Shown in pieces: positions 55,001-59,900 of a stretch of DNA of 64,000 bases (position 1 is its first letter; each line of letters opens with the position of its first letter). Source of the stretch: Pieris napi (taxonomy: Eukaryota > Arthropoda > Insecta > Lepidoptera > Pieridae); assembly GCF_905475465.1 (NCBI RefSeq), contig NC_062252.1, positions 5,952,001-6,016,000 of the forward strand. Direction: 5' to 3'. Below the pieces are notes generated by a model. It searched no databases and had not been told where the DNA came from. It saw nothing but the letters and a program-made list of their open reading frames with translations. The translations under genes were made by a program, and so were the position numbers.

Positions 55001-55436
55001 TACACATAGTTAATTCTTGTTTCAGATTTTTTTATCAATATAACTAATTATTATAGCAGTACAAGCTAGGGCTGTACATTTTGCTCACTCAGGTTGTCTT
55101 ATAAGCGTGGCGTGGGTAGACACTCTCTACAACAGTTACATTGCATTCATTCGTTTCATACCAATTAACCTTTCATTATTACACTTATATTCTATTAATG
55201 TACGCGAGTGGTAAATATAGAGTAAAAATAAAAACTAAGACTAAAAGGAAAGACAAATAATTCTGTTTAAAACAATATTATAATTTCAGATATGTGTGGT
55301 AACTGGTGGCAGTAACAACTTAGTTGTAGGCTGGTGCTGCGTGGGCGCAGCCGAGCCAGCCGCTGAAGGCCGCCACTGGGCACAGATGGCGCAAGAGACG
55401 CGCAAAGCTGTCGCTATGTGGCATACGCTCAGATAA
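13026..55436 (+). CDS. Syt12: Synaptotagmin-12-like protein, ten-exon gene model
   Basis: Coding exons are 13026-13029, 13576-13868, 40164-40331, 44047-44190, 48206-48438, 52176-52408, 53644-53881, 54273-54499, 54833-54978 and 55290-55436. Every junction is GT-AG and every phase agrees, giving 610 residues. Order: short acidic N-terminus, membrane segment at about 59-80 followed by RRPKK, long Ser/Pro-rich linker, C2A (about 337-450), C2B (about 480-600), and C-terminal MWHTLR (605-610). The C2B entry [20 protein letters not shown] and the C-terminal WHxL motif resemble synaptotagmin-12 best. Synaptotagmins are membrane-anchored regulators of vesicle traffic. C2A keeps acidic residues at all five calcium-ligand positions (E376, D382, D435, D437, E443). 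C2B has the polybasic VKKKKT stretch but no acidic residues in loop 3. The linker is longer than in vertebrate SYT12 (about 421 residues). The main doubt is the 5' edge of exon 3 and the assignment to SYT12 rather than another insect synaptotagmin. Confidence 0.82.
13576..13868 (+). CDS. Syt12: Syt12-like exon 2: N-terminus and membrane anchor
   Basis: The acceptor follows TTTTGTTATCTTCAG and the donor is AAT|GTGAGT. The exon encodes an acidic N-terminus ([18 protein letters not shown]), then a glycine-rich hydrophobic span of about 22 residues ending FIFRRPKK. This is a type I-like anchor followed by basic stop-transfer residues, as expected for a synaptotagmin. Confidence 0.85.
14336..14700 (+). 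mobile_element. Non-autonomous Helitron copy
   Basis: Begins near TATATAAATTACGTGTCACG and ends GCTTGGCCGGTCTGCTAGT, the CTAGT end seen in lepidopteran Helitrons. It is about 85-90% similar by eye to 47,685-47,999. It lies in Syt12 intron 2 and has no coding capacity. Confidence 0.7.
14701..15760. other. Intron 2 sequence without recognised element
   Basis: AT-rich, no gene-like frame and no repeat ends identified between the Helitron and the MITE at 15,761. Confidence 0.4.
15761..16093. mobile_element. MITE-like element with ACGTGATAACGTCT ends
   Basis: ACGTGATAACGTCT (15764-15777) is perfectly inverted at 16078-16091. Between them is a GC-rich stretch with CGAGCG motifs and then AT-rich sequence. 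No coding frame that looks real. Confidence 0.55.
16284..16332 (+). repeat. Harbinger left terminal inverted repeat
   Basis: 49 bp that match the reverse complement of 19123-19171 without a mismatch. It is followed by a run of CGCGCGG motifs. Confidence 0.92.
16529..18736 (+). CDS. Harbinger MADF/BESS (Myb-like) DNA-binding accessory protein, two exons
   Basis: Exons are 16529-16700 and 18042-18736. The donor is TTTTTG|GTCAGT and the acceptor follows CTGTTCCAG; the joined Gly codon gives one frame of 288 residues. The start [20 protein letters not shown] begins the MADF domain, and the second half of the domain ([20 protein letters not shown]) lies in exon 2, so the intron splits the domain. 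A C-terminal [18 protein letters not shown] fits a BESS motif. In PIF/Harbinger elements this partner binds subterminal DNA and helps bring the transposase to the nucleus and to the ends; that role is inferred. The longer open frame upstream of 16529 runs through the terminal repeat and is not needed. Confidence 0.85.
16945..19040 (-). CDS. Harbinger DDE transposase (DDE_Tnp_4 type), two exons
   Basis: Exons on the minus strand are 19040-18751 and 17827-16945. The donor is TTAAG|GTAAGA and the acceptor follows TATATTGTTTCAG; the Arg codon is split and the product is 390 residues. The helix-turn-helix-like part is [20 protein letters not shown]. Catalytic residues sit in [10 protein letters not shown] (D168), VIVGDEAFG (D259) and [11 protein letters not shown] (E296). 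The enzyme would cut and rejoin the element ends at TWA targets. No stop or frameshift is present. Confidence 0.9.
19123..19171 (-). repeat. Harbinger right terminal inverted repeat
   Basis: Reverse complement of 16284-16332, with flanking TAA at 19172-19174. Confidence 0.92.
19387..19422. repeat. Perfect 16-bp hairpin beside the Harbinger element
   Basis: GTCGAATTATTAACAC, loop GTAT, then the exact reverse complement. It lies about 215 bp outside the right Harbinger end. Confidence 0.8.
19423..21406. other. Intron 2 sequence between the two young transposons
   Basis: Holds the ACAATCT cluster at 19,970-20,095 and one TCCGCGCGGATT motif at 19,565-19,580 like those inside the Harbinger ends. 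Otherwise AT-rich with no gene. Confidence 0.45.
19970..20095. repeat. Cluster of ACAATCT/AGATTGT units, unclassified repeat
   Basis: CGATAGATT-AC-AATCTATCG is a perfect palindrome; TTACAATCT, TTCACAATCTTTCGAC and TTTACAATCTCGCGAG follow in series. This looks like a subterminal repeat array of a mobile element whose other end I did not find. Confidence 0.45.
21412..21570 (-). repeat. Copia 3' LTR
   Basis: 159 bp identical to 25789-25947. It adjoins a polypurine tract (AAGGGGGTG on the minus strand) at 21571-21579. Confidence 0.95.
21649..25728 (-). CDS. Copia gag-pol polyprotein
   Basis: An uninterrupted 1,359-codon frame. A second Met at codon 7 ([17 protein letters not shown]) is the more likely start because the Copia gag domain begins there. 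Domains in order: gag; zinc knuckle [14 protein letters not shown] (about 229-242); aspartic protease [10 protein letters not shown] (about 285); integrase HHCC finger starting HERLGHLN (about 414) and catalytic core with HSDVVGP, TDNGGEY and NGVAERMNR (about 470-575); a basic GPGRPK stretch; reverse transcriptase with YVDDLL (about 1043); RNase H with YSDADWA and STCEAEY (about 1205-1250). All enzymatic motifs needed for reverse transcription and integration are present. It is one fused frame with no visible gag/pol shift; Drosophila copia balances gag by splicing, and whether that happens here is unknown. Confidence 0.95.
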   Translation of the reverse strand: MLNLVTMASVRIELLSRDNYDSWRIQAHALLIKSDVWGYVDGSIKKPAEPAEALLWEAADAKARAEIILSISPGELRHIKGTSTSRECWFKLESIFASSGPAKKATLLKQLILHKMCEEDDMREYLLSFFEAKEKLLDMDININNDLASIILLYSLPPSYENFRCAMETRDSLPDPNSLKVKILEEDASRRQQRKETERGSSAMFARRKTTKSSTSKNPQNYKPDQAFKFKCYRCHKFGHKASECPCKGTRQDSKCVSELGASENFNSCVLSVSECNGVIGSGCGGNWLIDSGCTSHLCRSKGKFDTLTNCSSKLSLATNVSTFAKGKGTVSLNGEVPIKLSDTLYVPDLRCNLISVSKITSKGFNVTFKKDSAYVTDSEGNIKFIADRKNNLYYMREGHASVSAISETKNDLLSWHERLGHLNVKDLIKVLGHVGIKVDMSNINILYDCKYCVQGKMTSFPFSKSSGPCDEKLSIIHSDVVGPIRNETVGGAKYFVTFIDDCTRWCEVYLLKSKSGVLECFKEYKSYVENLTAKRIKYLQTDNGGEYCNNKFDQFLKQEGIIRRLTVPQTPQQNGVAERMNRTLVEMARCMLLSSNLSAGFWGDAVLVACHIRNRCPTSSLGGTIPYEKWFGSPVKIEYLQKFGAEVYVLDKSPTKDKFAARSVNGIFIGYPMNQKGYKVWIPVDHKTIIARDVKFCKTRLDTNDDRKLAITHDPFQLDQFSADVDTPKPKYVEVDVIPSTSYSGTREMIVETTDSPLGSPSLCHEEDSEIAQADTEVTYKRGPGRPKLQKGQVGRPKKVYKMIPNDNNGRAEETLPEDVALTVETSLGDALSSAERALWEEAILSEVKSLVKNETWEIVQKPRNRKAVGCRYVLTTKLNVDKTEKKKARLVAKGYSQRYGIDYRNTFSPVVRLDTVRLLTALAVELDMEIHQLDINTAYLNGYLDEEIYMEVPELLTECLGRIIKEERDESLKEQARKMLNDLKTGGDVCRLKKSLYGLKQAGRQWNKRLDNKLKSMHFKQSLKEPCLYYLDGNSIDTSIYLAVYVDDLLIVSRNKGLIQSFKDELSKEFDLKDYGLAKYILGIDIVKNEYATKLSQQKYINDLMIKFGMENCKETVTTPMEVNFRPDGSQIPLEKECPYRELIGSLIYLSAGTRPDITHAVTRLAAFCDNPGQIQWNAVKRLLRYLKRTADYGLINRKTGKSLIGYSDADWANCPIDRKSYSGYVFLLGGAAISWKSQKQKCVATSTCEAEYISLNLAIKEAVYLNSLMKEIGLRDFGNIVLYCDNQGALFLSEDPVFHARTKHFDIQYYFIRSVLRENTDIQLSYVSTEEMAADVLTKALQRQKHYRCISMLGVD
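25773..25786 (-). other. Copia primer-binding site, internal tRNA-iMet type
   Basis: The plus strand reads CTGGGCCCATAACC, the anticodon-stem-loop sequence of initiator tRNA-Met, so the minus-strand transcript can pair with it. Drosophila copia uses the same half-tRNA primer rather than the tRNA 3' end. Confidence 0.85.
25789..25947 (-). repeat. Copia 5' LTR
   Basis: 159 bp identical to 21412-21570. It is followed on the minus strand, after two bases, by the primer-binding site. Confidence 0.95.
26925..27120 (-). repeat. Dispersed repeat with AACTGGCA core (copy 3, diverged)
   Basis: AAGAAGAACTGGCAAGGACC and TTTTAATAGCCAAGTTTCT match copy 1; the rest is diverged. Confidence 0.5.
27138..27710. 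repeat. Two direct copies of a 110-bp repeat
   Basis: 27138-27248 and 27594-27710 both read AGGCCTGTATTCACTTTGAT, TTGACATTGATTA, AAGTAGT-TCCAATT-TTGTTTAGTGG. The first is followed by the TTAA hairpin MITE. Confidence 0.7.
27249..27411. mobile_element. 163-bp hairpin MITE at a TTAA site
   Basis: The ends GGCCGATTTACATTATCTTA and their inverse pair over about 41 bp (27249-27289 with 27371-27411). TTAA abuts the left side and lies one base from the right end, suggesting a piggyBac-like target. It sits inside one copy of a locally duplicated repeat. Confidence 0.75.
28131..28330 (-). pseudogene. Probable non-LTR retrotransposon C-terminal fragment
   Basis: The minus-strand frame contains [24 protein letters not shown] closely resembles the AQDR-x-x-W segment that ends many insect LINE reverse transcriptases. 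Short, so only moderately sure. Confidence 0.5.
28582..28650 (-). repeat. SINE tail fragment
   Basis: AGTGGCGCTACAACC, then GGTCTGGGCCTCAGATTTCT, matching the tail of the split SINE at 42,720. Confidence 0.65.
28670..28890 (+). repeat. Helitron-like 3' relic
   Basis: The 3' end GCGAAGCCGGGTAGGGCCGCTAGT resembles the CTAGT end of insect Helitrons. The preceding 200 bases (GCTGCGAAAACGATTG) resemble 52,700. Confidence 0.5.
29275..29460 (+). mobile_element. tRNA-derived SINE copy with clear A and B boxes
   Basis: TGGCCTAGTGGCTTCAGCGT (A box) and GGTTCGATCCC (B box) are intact, followed by CTGTGCACCAATGGAC and CGCTCGAACGGTGAAGG. The tail shortens after 29455. A Metulj-type lepidopteran SINE is the likely family. 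Confidence 0.8.
29500..29580 (-). repeat. Helitron-like 5' relic
   Basis: Reverse complement of a Helitron-type start (TCTATACTAATATTATAAAG), with the GGTCCAGTACTTTTTGAGCC stretch. It directly follows the SINE at 29,275. Confidence 0.5.
29699..29925 (-). repeat. Helitron-like or MITE relic
   Basis: Minus-strand sequence ending CCACTAGT, containing CAGATGGCGC and ACTGGACCGATTTTGATG. Flanked by AT-rich DNA. Confidence 0.5.
30370..30440 (+). repeat. SINE tail fragment
   Basis: TGTGTCAGGCACAGAAGGCT and GATCACCTACTTGTCC, the tail of the same SINE family. Confidence 0.6.
30441..31984. other. Intron 2 sequence, no gene seen
   Basis: 30,470-30,545 has short direct repeats of ACGGCCGTTA and CCGTAAA. 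The rest is AT-rich. Confidence 0.4.
31985..32512 (+). repeat. LINE 3' tail interrupted by a fold-back insert
   Basis: 31985-32060 (CACTGAAGTATTTCCGGACC) and 32395-32512 (GGCAACGCATTCGCGAGCCC to the A run) are adjacent in the LINE at 43.6-43.8 kb but are separated here by about 330 bp. The insert has imperfect inverted ends (ACGCGTAGAAGTTATACTTC and the complement of AAGAAATATAACTTC). Confidence 0.7.
32181..32212. repeat. Perfect 14-bp hairpin
   Basis: TACATTGAAAGTTT, loop TATT, exact complement. It lies within the insert that splits a LINE tail. Confidence 0.8.
32732..33285 (-). repeat. Helitron-like relic
   Basis: Left edge ACTAGCTGACCTGGCTAAC and right edge with GGTCCAGCCGTTCTCGAG and TATATATATAGA, the same end types as nearby minus-strand relics. 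No coding sequence. Confidence 0.5.
33494..33692 (-). repeat. Short Helitron-like relic
   Basis: Left edge TTAGCTGACCGGGTAAACG, right edge CGACACGAGAATTTTATATA. AT-rich, no coding sequence. Confidence 0.45.
33762..33865 (-). mobile_element. SINE head fragment
   Basis: Complement of the A and B boxes (GGGATCGAACC, CCTAGGCCAACACT) with the adjoining GCACAGCC stretch. The tail half is missing. Confidence 0.75.
35160..35290. other. GC-rich island in Syt12-like intron 2
   Basis: About 130 bases rich in CG (GTGCCCGGGGAAGG, GCGCGAGCCGCGGTGCACAC, CGCGCGGCTTCGCTCC) inside a strongly AT-rich intron, upstream of exon 3. No coding frame was identified. It could be an alternative promoter or a repeat fragment. 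Confidence 0.4.
35646..35676. repeat. Perfect 13-bp hairpin
   Basis: GGTTATGTTAATA, loop CGTGT, exact complement. Confidence 0.75.
35918..36185 (-). repeat. Dispersed repeat with AACTGGCA core (copy 2)
   Basis: Begins with three ATTCAAA units, then ATCATTTATTCACGTAGGTA, AGAACGGAAGAGAAGAACTG and CTCTCCGCCACTCTTTTTAA, as in copy 1. The ATTCAAA tail is typical of a LINE 3' end. Confidence 0.7.
36186..39034. other. Intron 2 sequence, no gene seen
   Basis: AT-rich with T-rich runs near 37,150-37,220. Frames here are low-complexity and lack splice or domain support. Confidence 0.4.
39035..39195 (-). repeat. LINE 3' tail fragment
   Basis: Reverse complement of 43,575-43,720 (CTAGTGGGCAGCTGGTTCCA, TTCTTGAAGGACCCTAAGTC). 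Confidence 0.75.
39387..40053 (+). repeat. About 222-bp direct duplication flanking a Helitron-like insert
   Basis: Copy 1 is 39387-39609 and copy 2 is 39832-40053, both starting TATAACAACTTGACATTAG and ending CATTCTTATAAAATAA. They differ by a few substitutions and small indels. The 222 bp between (39610-39831) is a minus-strand Helitron-like piece (GGTGGCGAAACGGAGTTCGC, ATATAAAAATAAGTCGGG). Confidence 0.8.
40164..40331 (+). CDS. Syt12: Syt12-like exon 3: linker
   Basis: The donor is AGT|GTATGT, in phase 0. The frame reads [20 protein letters not shown] and then a Ser/Asp-rich stretch. Two acceptors keep the frame: one after TTAACTGTTAAG (40164, used here) and one after GGGCAGCCCAG (exon from 40215). 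A third option is that the ATG at 40176 begins a shorter isoform. All three are compatible with the rest of the gene. Confidence 0.65.
40388..40669. mobile_element. MITE with G-tracts
   Basis: The ends GTCCATCGGGGCCGTTCAAT-ATTACGTAA and the complement of TTACGTAATACTTGTACGGC-CCCTGGAC form imperfect inverted repeats of about 30 bp. Inside are runs of 13 G (40448-40460) and 10 G (40614-40623). It begins 56 bases after Syt12-like exon 3. Confidence 0.6.
40690..41165 (-). pseudogene. RTE-like LINE, C-terminal reverse transcriptase fragment
   Basis: The minus strand reads [30 protein letters not shown], then after a frameshift near 40,970-40,990 [15 protein letters not shown] and [14 protein letters not shown]. 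This is the usual order at the end of RTE-type reverse transcriptases. It lies in Syt12 intron 3 and is dead. Confidence 0.75.
42718..43945 (-). mobile_element. tRNA-derived SINE split by a LINE insertion
   Basis: The tail half (42718-42867: AGTGGCGCTACAACC start, GCCTGACACACGCCGTCGAC) and the head half (43797-43945: CGGTTTCCTCACGATG, GGGGATCGAAGCTACGAC, the complement of the B box) are collinear parts of one minus-strand SINE. The truncated LINE 42868-43796 lies between them. Confidence 0.75.
42868..43796 (+). pseudogene. 5'-truncated jockey/CR1-like LINE, 3' end of RT
   Basis: The frame 43151-43786 encodes the C-terminal part of a non-LTR reverse transcriptase ([58 protein letters not shown]) and ends in a poly-A run. 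Upstream, 42960-43150 continues the same protein in another frame, so there is at least one shift. It sits inside a SINE (see 42718-43945). It is the best copy of a LINE family whose 3' tails recur through the window. Confidence 0.85.
44047..44190 (+). CDS. Syt12: Syt12-like exon 4: Ser/Thr-rich linker
   Basis: The acceptor follows TTTCATCCCACAG and the donor is ACT|GTAAGT, phase 0 on both sides (48 codons). It encodes [18 protein letters not shown] and a serine-rich run ([18 protein letters not shown]), a probable phosphorylated linker. Confidence 0.8.
44350..44585 (-). mobile_element. Degraded SINE copy
   Basis: Collinear with the split SINE at 42.7-43.9 kb: TCTGTTTGG, GCCGGTTTCCTTCACATG, TTCACCGTACGAACGAGTG, TAATCGAACGCACAACCTCG. 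The A and B boxes are mutated. Confidence 0.6.
45480..45546 (-). repeat. LINE terminal fragment
   Basis: The T run followed by CAAACGGGCAGGAGGCTTACC is the reverse complement of the LINE 3' end at 43,745-43,795. Confidence 0.65.
45548..46498. mobile_element. Fold-back element with about 100-bp inverted ends
   Basis: The left arm 45548-45645 (GGCAAAAGGAGGTTTGGACA, TTTGCTAAGTGACTGAGATC) is inverted at 46381-46498. A second inverted pair lies inside (46207-46243 and 46351-46386: GCGATTCTGTAACTCACTTC). No protein frame. Part of it recurs at 4,806-4,938. Confidence 0.7.
46145..46186 (+). repeat. LINE tail fragment inside a fold-back element
   Basis: AAAGGCCGGCAACGCACTCG matches 43,680-43,700. 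Only about 40 bp remain. Confidence 0.6.
47685..47999 (+). mobile_element. Non-autonomous Helitron copy, same family
   Basis: Matches 14,395-14,700 through TATGGCGCTGTGTTGAAAGT and CTACAATTTAATGGCATTAC to GCTTGGCCGGTCTGCTAGT. It lies in Syt12 intron 4. Confidence 0.7.
48206..48438 (+). CDS. Syt12: Syt12-like exon 5: proline/serine-rich linker
   Basis: The acceptor follows CAAATCGACTTTCAG and the donor is CAG|GTAAGA, leaving two bases of an Arg codon. GC-rich relative to its surroundings, it encodes a Pro/Ser-rich segment ([33 protein letters not shown]) that looks disordered and has several SP sites. Confidence 0.82.
48439..51924. other. Intron 5 of the Syt12-like gene
   Basis: AT-rich, no recognised coding exon. 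Frames near 49,526 and 51,553 are not in phase with the gene and lack domain content. Confidence 0.45.
51925..52120 (-). mobile_element. SINE copy next to Syt12-like exon 6
   Basis: Collinear SINE with CCTGACACACACCG, GGTGCACAGCCGCGG, CCACTAGGCCAACACTG. It ends about 55 bases before the acceptor of exon 6, inside the branch-point/pyrimidine region of that intron. Confidence 0.75.
52176..52408 (+). CDS. Syt12: Syt12-like exon 6: end of linker and start of C2A
   Basis: The acceptor follows TATTTTTTAG and the donor is GAAG|GTACAC. After [12 protein letters not shown] and a glycine-rich stretch it reads [20 protein letters not shown], the first two beta strands of a C2 domain. The phase matches exons 5 and 7. 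Confidence 0.85.
52472..53065 (+). mobile_element. Helitron-like composite in Syt12-like intron 6
   Basis: Starts TCTATACTAATATTATAAAG, runs through GGCTCCGAAACTACTGGACC, and ends CTTGGCCGAGTCTACTAGT. The 3' 150 bases match the other two copies while the 5' part is a different sequence, so it is a chimera or a related subfamily. Confidence 0.65.
53644..53881 (+). CDS. Syt12: Syt12-like exon 7: core of C2A
   Basis: The acceptor follows CTTTCCGCACAG and the donor is CAG|GTAGGT. It encodes calcium-binding loop 1 ([18 protein letters not shown]) and the start of loop 3 ([10 protein letters not shown]), standard C2 landmarks. Confidence 0.9.
54273..54499 (+). CDS. Syt12: Syt12-like exon 8: end of C2A and start of C2B
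   Basis: The acceptor follows TTAATTCAATTCCAG and the donor is TTGG|GTATAC. It completes loop 3 ([15 protein letters not shown]) and begins C2B with [20 protein letters not shown], the segment most like vertebrate SYT12. Confidence 0.9.
54833..54978 (+). CDS. Syt12: Syt12-like exon 9: C2B with polybasic strand
   Basis: The acceptor follows TTTGAACTTTTCAG and the donor is GAA|GTAATT. It encodes [20 protein letters not shown], the polybasic beta-4 strand of C2B, then [13 protein letters not shown]. It is too short and phase-shifted to appear as a long open frame on its own. Confidence 0.88.
55290..55436 (+). CDS. Syt12: Syt12-like exon 10: end of C2B with WHxL motif
   Basis: The acceptor follows TATTATAATTTCAG and the stop TAA is at 55434-55436. 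It encodes [20 protein letters not shown] and ends [10 protein letters not shown]. The WHxL motif near the C-terminus is a known feature of synaptotagmin C2B domains. Confidence 0.9.
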   Translation: MCVVTGGSNNLVVGWCCVGAAEPAAEGRHWAQMAQETRKAVAMWHTLR

Positions 55437-55891
55437 ATAACTCGACAGTGTTAATGTGACCTCAATTTGGGAAATTGTCTCGAAAAATACACATTTTTGT
55501 TTCGAATATATATAGGCAAATACATACAACAAAATGTTAGGATCCACCAAAACATATGTAAAGTGCCAATGATATAACGGCTGTTTCCCGAAGAAGCTAT
55601 AAAGAAATTTCCTTTAAAGTTAAACAGATTATGGCATTATAAATTAACCGTAGATTGGTAATAAGAGCTTTTCTATGGCGAGGTCACAACACACTCGAGG
55701 ACTATGTAAAGGCGTTATATCGTCGTAGTAAAGTGTTTGAAGAATATTGAATCTTCCTGTATCGTAATTACCAGTGTGTATCTCCTCTTAACTGTGGGCT
55801 ATTATAATTAGCTGGTAAAATTTAAAAATTATCTCGTAAATATAAACGAGAATTTAAATTATGCGATGTTATTTGAGCTTTTGAGACACCA

Positions 55892-55897
55892 AATAAA
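55892..55897 (+). terminator. Candidate polyadenylation signal of the Syt12-like gene
   Basis: AATAAA lies about 455 bases after the stop codon. No coding frame lies between them, so this is the likely 3' UTR end. Confidence 0.45.
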
Positions 55898-56969
55898 TCT
55901 TATGAATTTATAGAGTTTTATATGAAATGTTTATTGTATAAAAGCGAAAGTTTAAAACCATTTCACATATTTCTATGCCCACAGTACTATCCTGTCACGA
56001 TGTGTACCTTATTGTCTAGTCAGTGATCTTTTATTTTAAGATTTCTATTAATATATCGAATTTGATTCCAGAATACGTATTTTTGTCTAAATGTGTATCA
56101 ATGTGATGGAATATTTTACGTGGTATTTTCATTTACAATATCTGAATAAAATATTCGTTTTTAAAACTGTTTTATTTTCTTACAAAGGTCATCGAAATGA
56201 AACACGTTTTACAATATGTCTTTTATTAATTATCACTTTTTTACATTATGTACATTTTTATAAAAACTATATTTTAAATAGAAAAGATAGGAATAATTAG
56301 AATAGATTTTCATTCACAACAGTTTACCATTGGTGACGTCCATCCACTCGCAGAATTGTCATATCACTACTAATCACTAAAAACTTAACTCGTAACTTAC
56401 CGCAACGCGACGAGCGACCCAGCGCGATCACTCCAACTAGAAATTGCATATAAAATATCACATATAAATCGCAATACATATATATATATAGATTATAAAG
56501 GTATGATTTAAAAAATATTACTCCATTACTATGTGAAAATTATAGCAATTGGTATAACTAATTGTGATAACAGAAAATCATGATAACGAAATTAAGATAA
56601 TAGTTAGACACATATTTGACTAAAATGCAGACAAACAAATGATATCTCCATAAATAAATTTGAAGTTACTATAGCTATTAGATCAGTATACCCTTCCCAA
56701 CGGAAATATTTTTTTTATGATATTCAAAACAATGCAAAATTATTATTAAGCACAGTAAATGAAATATATAAGGGAAACTCGACAAACAATTCCCTGACTA
56801 ATTCACAAATTCCCAAGCATGCATAAAAATTGAAACAAATCTAAAATACTTTACACTCGTGCGTAGACTCCATTGGCAGTTGAAGATGGCACAGTTACTA
56901 GGGAATACGGAAATAGGTAAGGGTTTTTTGTTTTTTTCTACGTGAATGTTTGTGAGTTTTTTTGCTATG

Positions 56970-59900
56970 TCATTGTGTCTGTAAATGTAGGAATTTGCAA
57001 TCAGAGTCTCGGCAACTGCCGTCAACTTCGTACGGGCACAGGAAAGCATTGGGGTCCTCTTTCCAACTGAAAAAACAATATTTTAAAACTGTTTAAGTTA
57101 TTGCACTTTTGTGGACAGTTTAAATGCATACTTACATCGCTGCTCCCATATTATGCGATGTTCGTACGCAAATGCCATCCACGGATTTGGTCATTGCATA
57201 TTTTCTTAAATTTCTACGCCTAAGACATGTAAATAATTATATATCATGCAATTAGTAATTCAATCGATTTTATAATTAAAGAATCTTACTCAGTTCGTCC
57301 CAGAGCGTTTAGTGGAGAAATATAATCATCTGAGCCATTTTCTTCCTTATCATCTATTTTCTCTCCATCTTTATTTGTTTCTTTGCAATCAGGGCATTCA
57401 TTAATAGCGACGATTCTTTCTGGAGTTTTTGGAACTTTTACAACTTTCTTATTACTACCAACATCAACTTCGACTGATAATTTTGAATTATTAGGCACTG
57501 AATTTGCTTCTTTGTTTAAATTGTTAACTAAACTAATCTTCACAGATTTTAACAAATTTGCATTTTGATGATCTTTAACAAATGGATCATTTTCTTTTTG
57601 CTTCTTATTATTTGTTATTGTAGGTACGTTTGGATTATTTGGTGTTGAATATGACATAGGTGAACTGAAATCAGAAAAATATTGTCACATAATTATGTAT
57701 CTATGGAAATTGGAAAATTATCCAAATTTTATTGTACTTTATAATTAAAACCTCTTAGATAATATAACTGAGCAGTAAATTGGAAAGATATTTAAATAAA
57801 AACGTCAAGAATTTTTAGATTTTGTAGACCACTACAGTAAAAATGTATAATATGTCATTTCTACAACGCAATATATACTTGAACCAATAGGAAAACTGCC
57901 AAGAAATAAAGACTGATTAAGCAATTAAGAGATTTCCTTAACTGGTAATTACGTTTCAAAGAAATGGTTTATATAAATAAAAAAATCACAACAACCAACA
58001 TTCAAAGTATTCTGAATATATTTGAAATTTTGCACTTATTGAAAAATCAAACCTCTTCAGTAACATCTGATGTTGTAGTCTTATTTTGTCTAATCCATTC
58101 TGAACAGTTCTTTGTTGTTTTTTATTTAATGTGATTGCTGTTGTGATGTTTCTTAATTCATTGGAAACAATCTTGTATCTCTGTGATAATTTCTTAGCTT
58201 CTTCTTTAAGTTTTAACATTTTTGCAGACTCTTCAGCTATAATTTTTCTGGAATAGGATATTTGTTAGATCAATATTAGTTCATAATTTATTATAAAAAC
58301 TATACACATCGTCTACCTTGACTTGGCAATTTTTTCTTCTAATTTTTTTTCCATAACCTCCCTCTCATTTGTTGAAATATTTCTTGGCTTTAACATATCT
58401 TTGTTATTGTTTTTATTTAAATTATTATTTAACAGCAGTTGTCTAGATTGTTTTAGCTTTTCCAGTTCTCTCATTCTCTTTACCAAGTTTTTATATTCCA
58501 TTTGTTCAGATTTAGGTAAATGTTTCATAGCCTAAAAAATGTTTATAAATCGTTATGATATGTTTAAACATACAAGAATTTAATATGCAATGATATCCCA
58601 ACCTTTGGCACAAATTTATTTGGTGGTTTCACAGGCACAAGTGGTTGTACAACATCAGATACGGTGGTTTTTTCAACTTGCATTCTAGTAGATTTTAAGA
58701 ATTGATCAAGTTTAAGTTGAAATTCTGTTTGTTCAGCTAATTTCATATGCATTTTTGTCAAGTTCTTTGTTGCCTCATGTTCTGCTTCTGAGTCTGAGTC
58801 ACCCAGCTGTATAATAAACTTTTTTTCTTGTATTTTAGATTTAGGTACAGCTTTGTTAGATTTTGTCTCCGTCTTTGGTATTGCTGCATTCAAAATGTTT
58901 ATATCAGCAAAAATAGGTAAATTTTTACTTAACGAAGTTAGTAATTTTGCTCTAAGTAAATCTTCATCCTCGTCTAATTCTTCTTTTTTCGTTATTAATT
59001 CTTTTTTATTTTTTTCATCTGGTTTACAATAATTTAATTTATTTTCATGTGTGATAGGGTCTTTTTCCTTTTCTTCTGCATCTGAACCTATATCCATATC
59101 AATGTTTTCCACATCAGTTGTGTTCCCATTATTTTCAGATTTATCAAGCAAGTCATCATGAACTATGGAATTTTGAGACAGTCTTTTTTGTAACTTTTGT
59201 TTCTTTTTCATTTCTATTGCTTTTTTTAGCAAAGCCGATCTTAGACAAATCAGCCTCAATTCTTCTGTGTCACTGTCTTCGTCCTCTGATTCATGCTTAT
59301 TGTTAGTCAAATCTACATGAACTACTTCCTGAAGAACTGGATTTTGTTTCGATGATTTAGTTTCTAAAGCATTCTGTCTTAACAATTCTAAATCTTCATC
59401 GGAACTACCACCACTCTCACATTTCTTTTCTCTCTCGTCTCTTTTATCAATTCCATCCACAGTGTCATGTATTTCCTTATCAGAGACAATTTTTAAATCA
59501 TGATCAGTAGGCATAATAACTGAATCAACTATTTTTGTTTCATTAAAAAATTTATCATTACATTCACTCAATGAATTATATGCAGTAATTGATTTAATTA
59601 TATTACAACTTGGAATTGTAGTTGTACCAGTTAAAATTGTATTTTGTGTTATAATTTTACTTTCTGGTTTTGGATGCAGCATTTTTGCAAGTCTCTCTTT
59701 AAGAGAAGAGTTATCAATTTTTTTAGTAGTAAATGAAACAGCATCAGCAAGTTTTCGACGCTTATTTTTATATTCCTCATCATTGGAATCCTCACTAGAA
59801 TCACTGACTGTCAATTTTGTAGGTTTTTTAGCTTTGGTGTTGCTCTTTTTACTAGCTCCTATTGAAACCTTAACATGTGCCTTAGGTTTTTTTGGTCTCT

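Noticed and set aside
56798..57049. 83-codon frame as an exon of the minus-strand gene
   Set aside because: It is out of phase with the preceding exon; the in-phase frame encodes the zinc finger and stops at 56,970.
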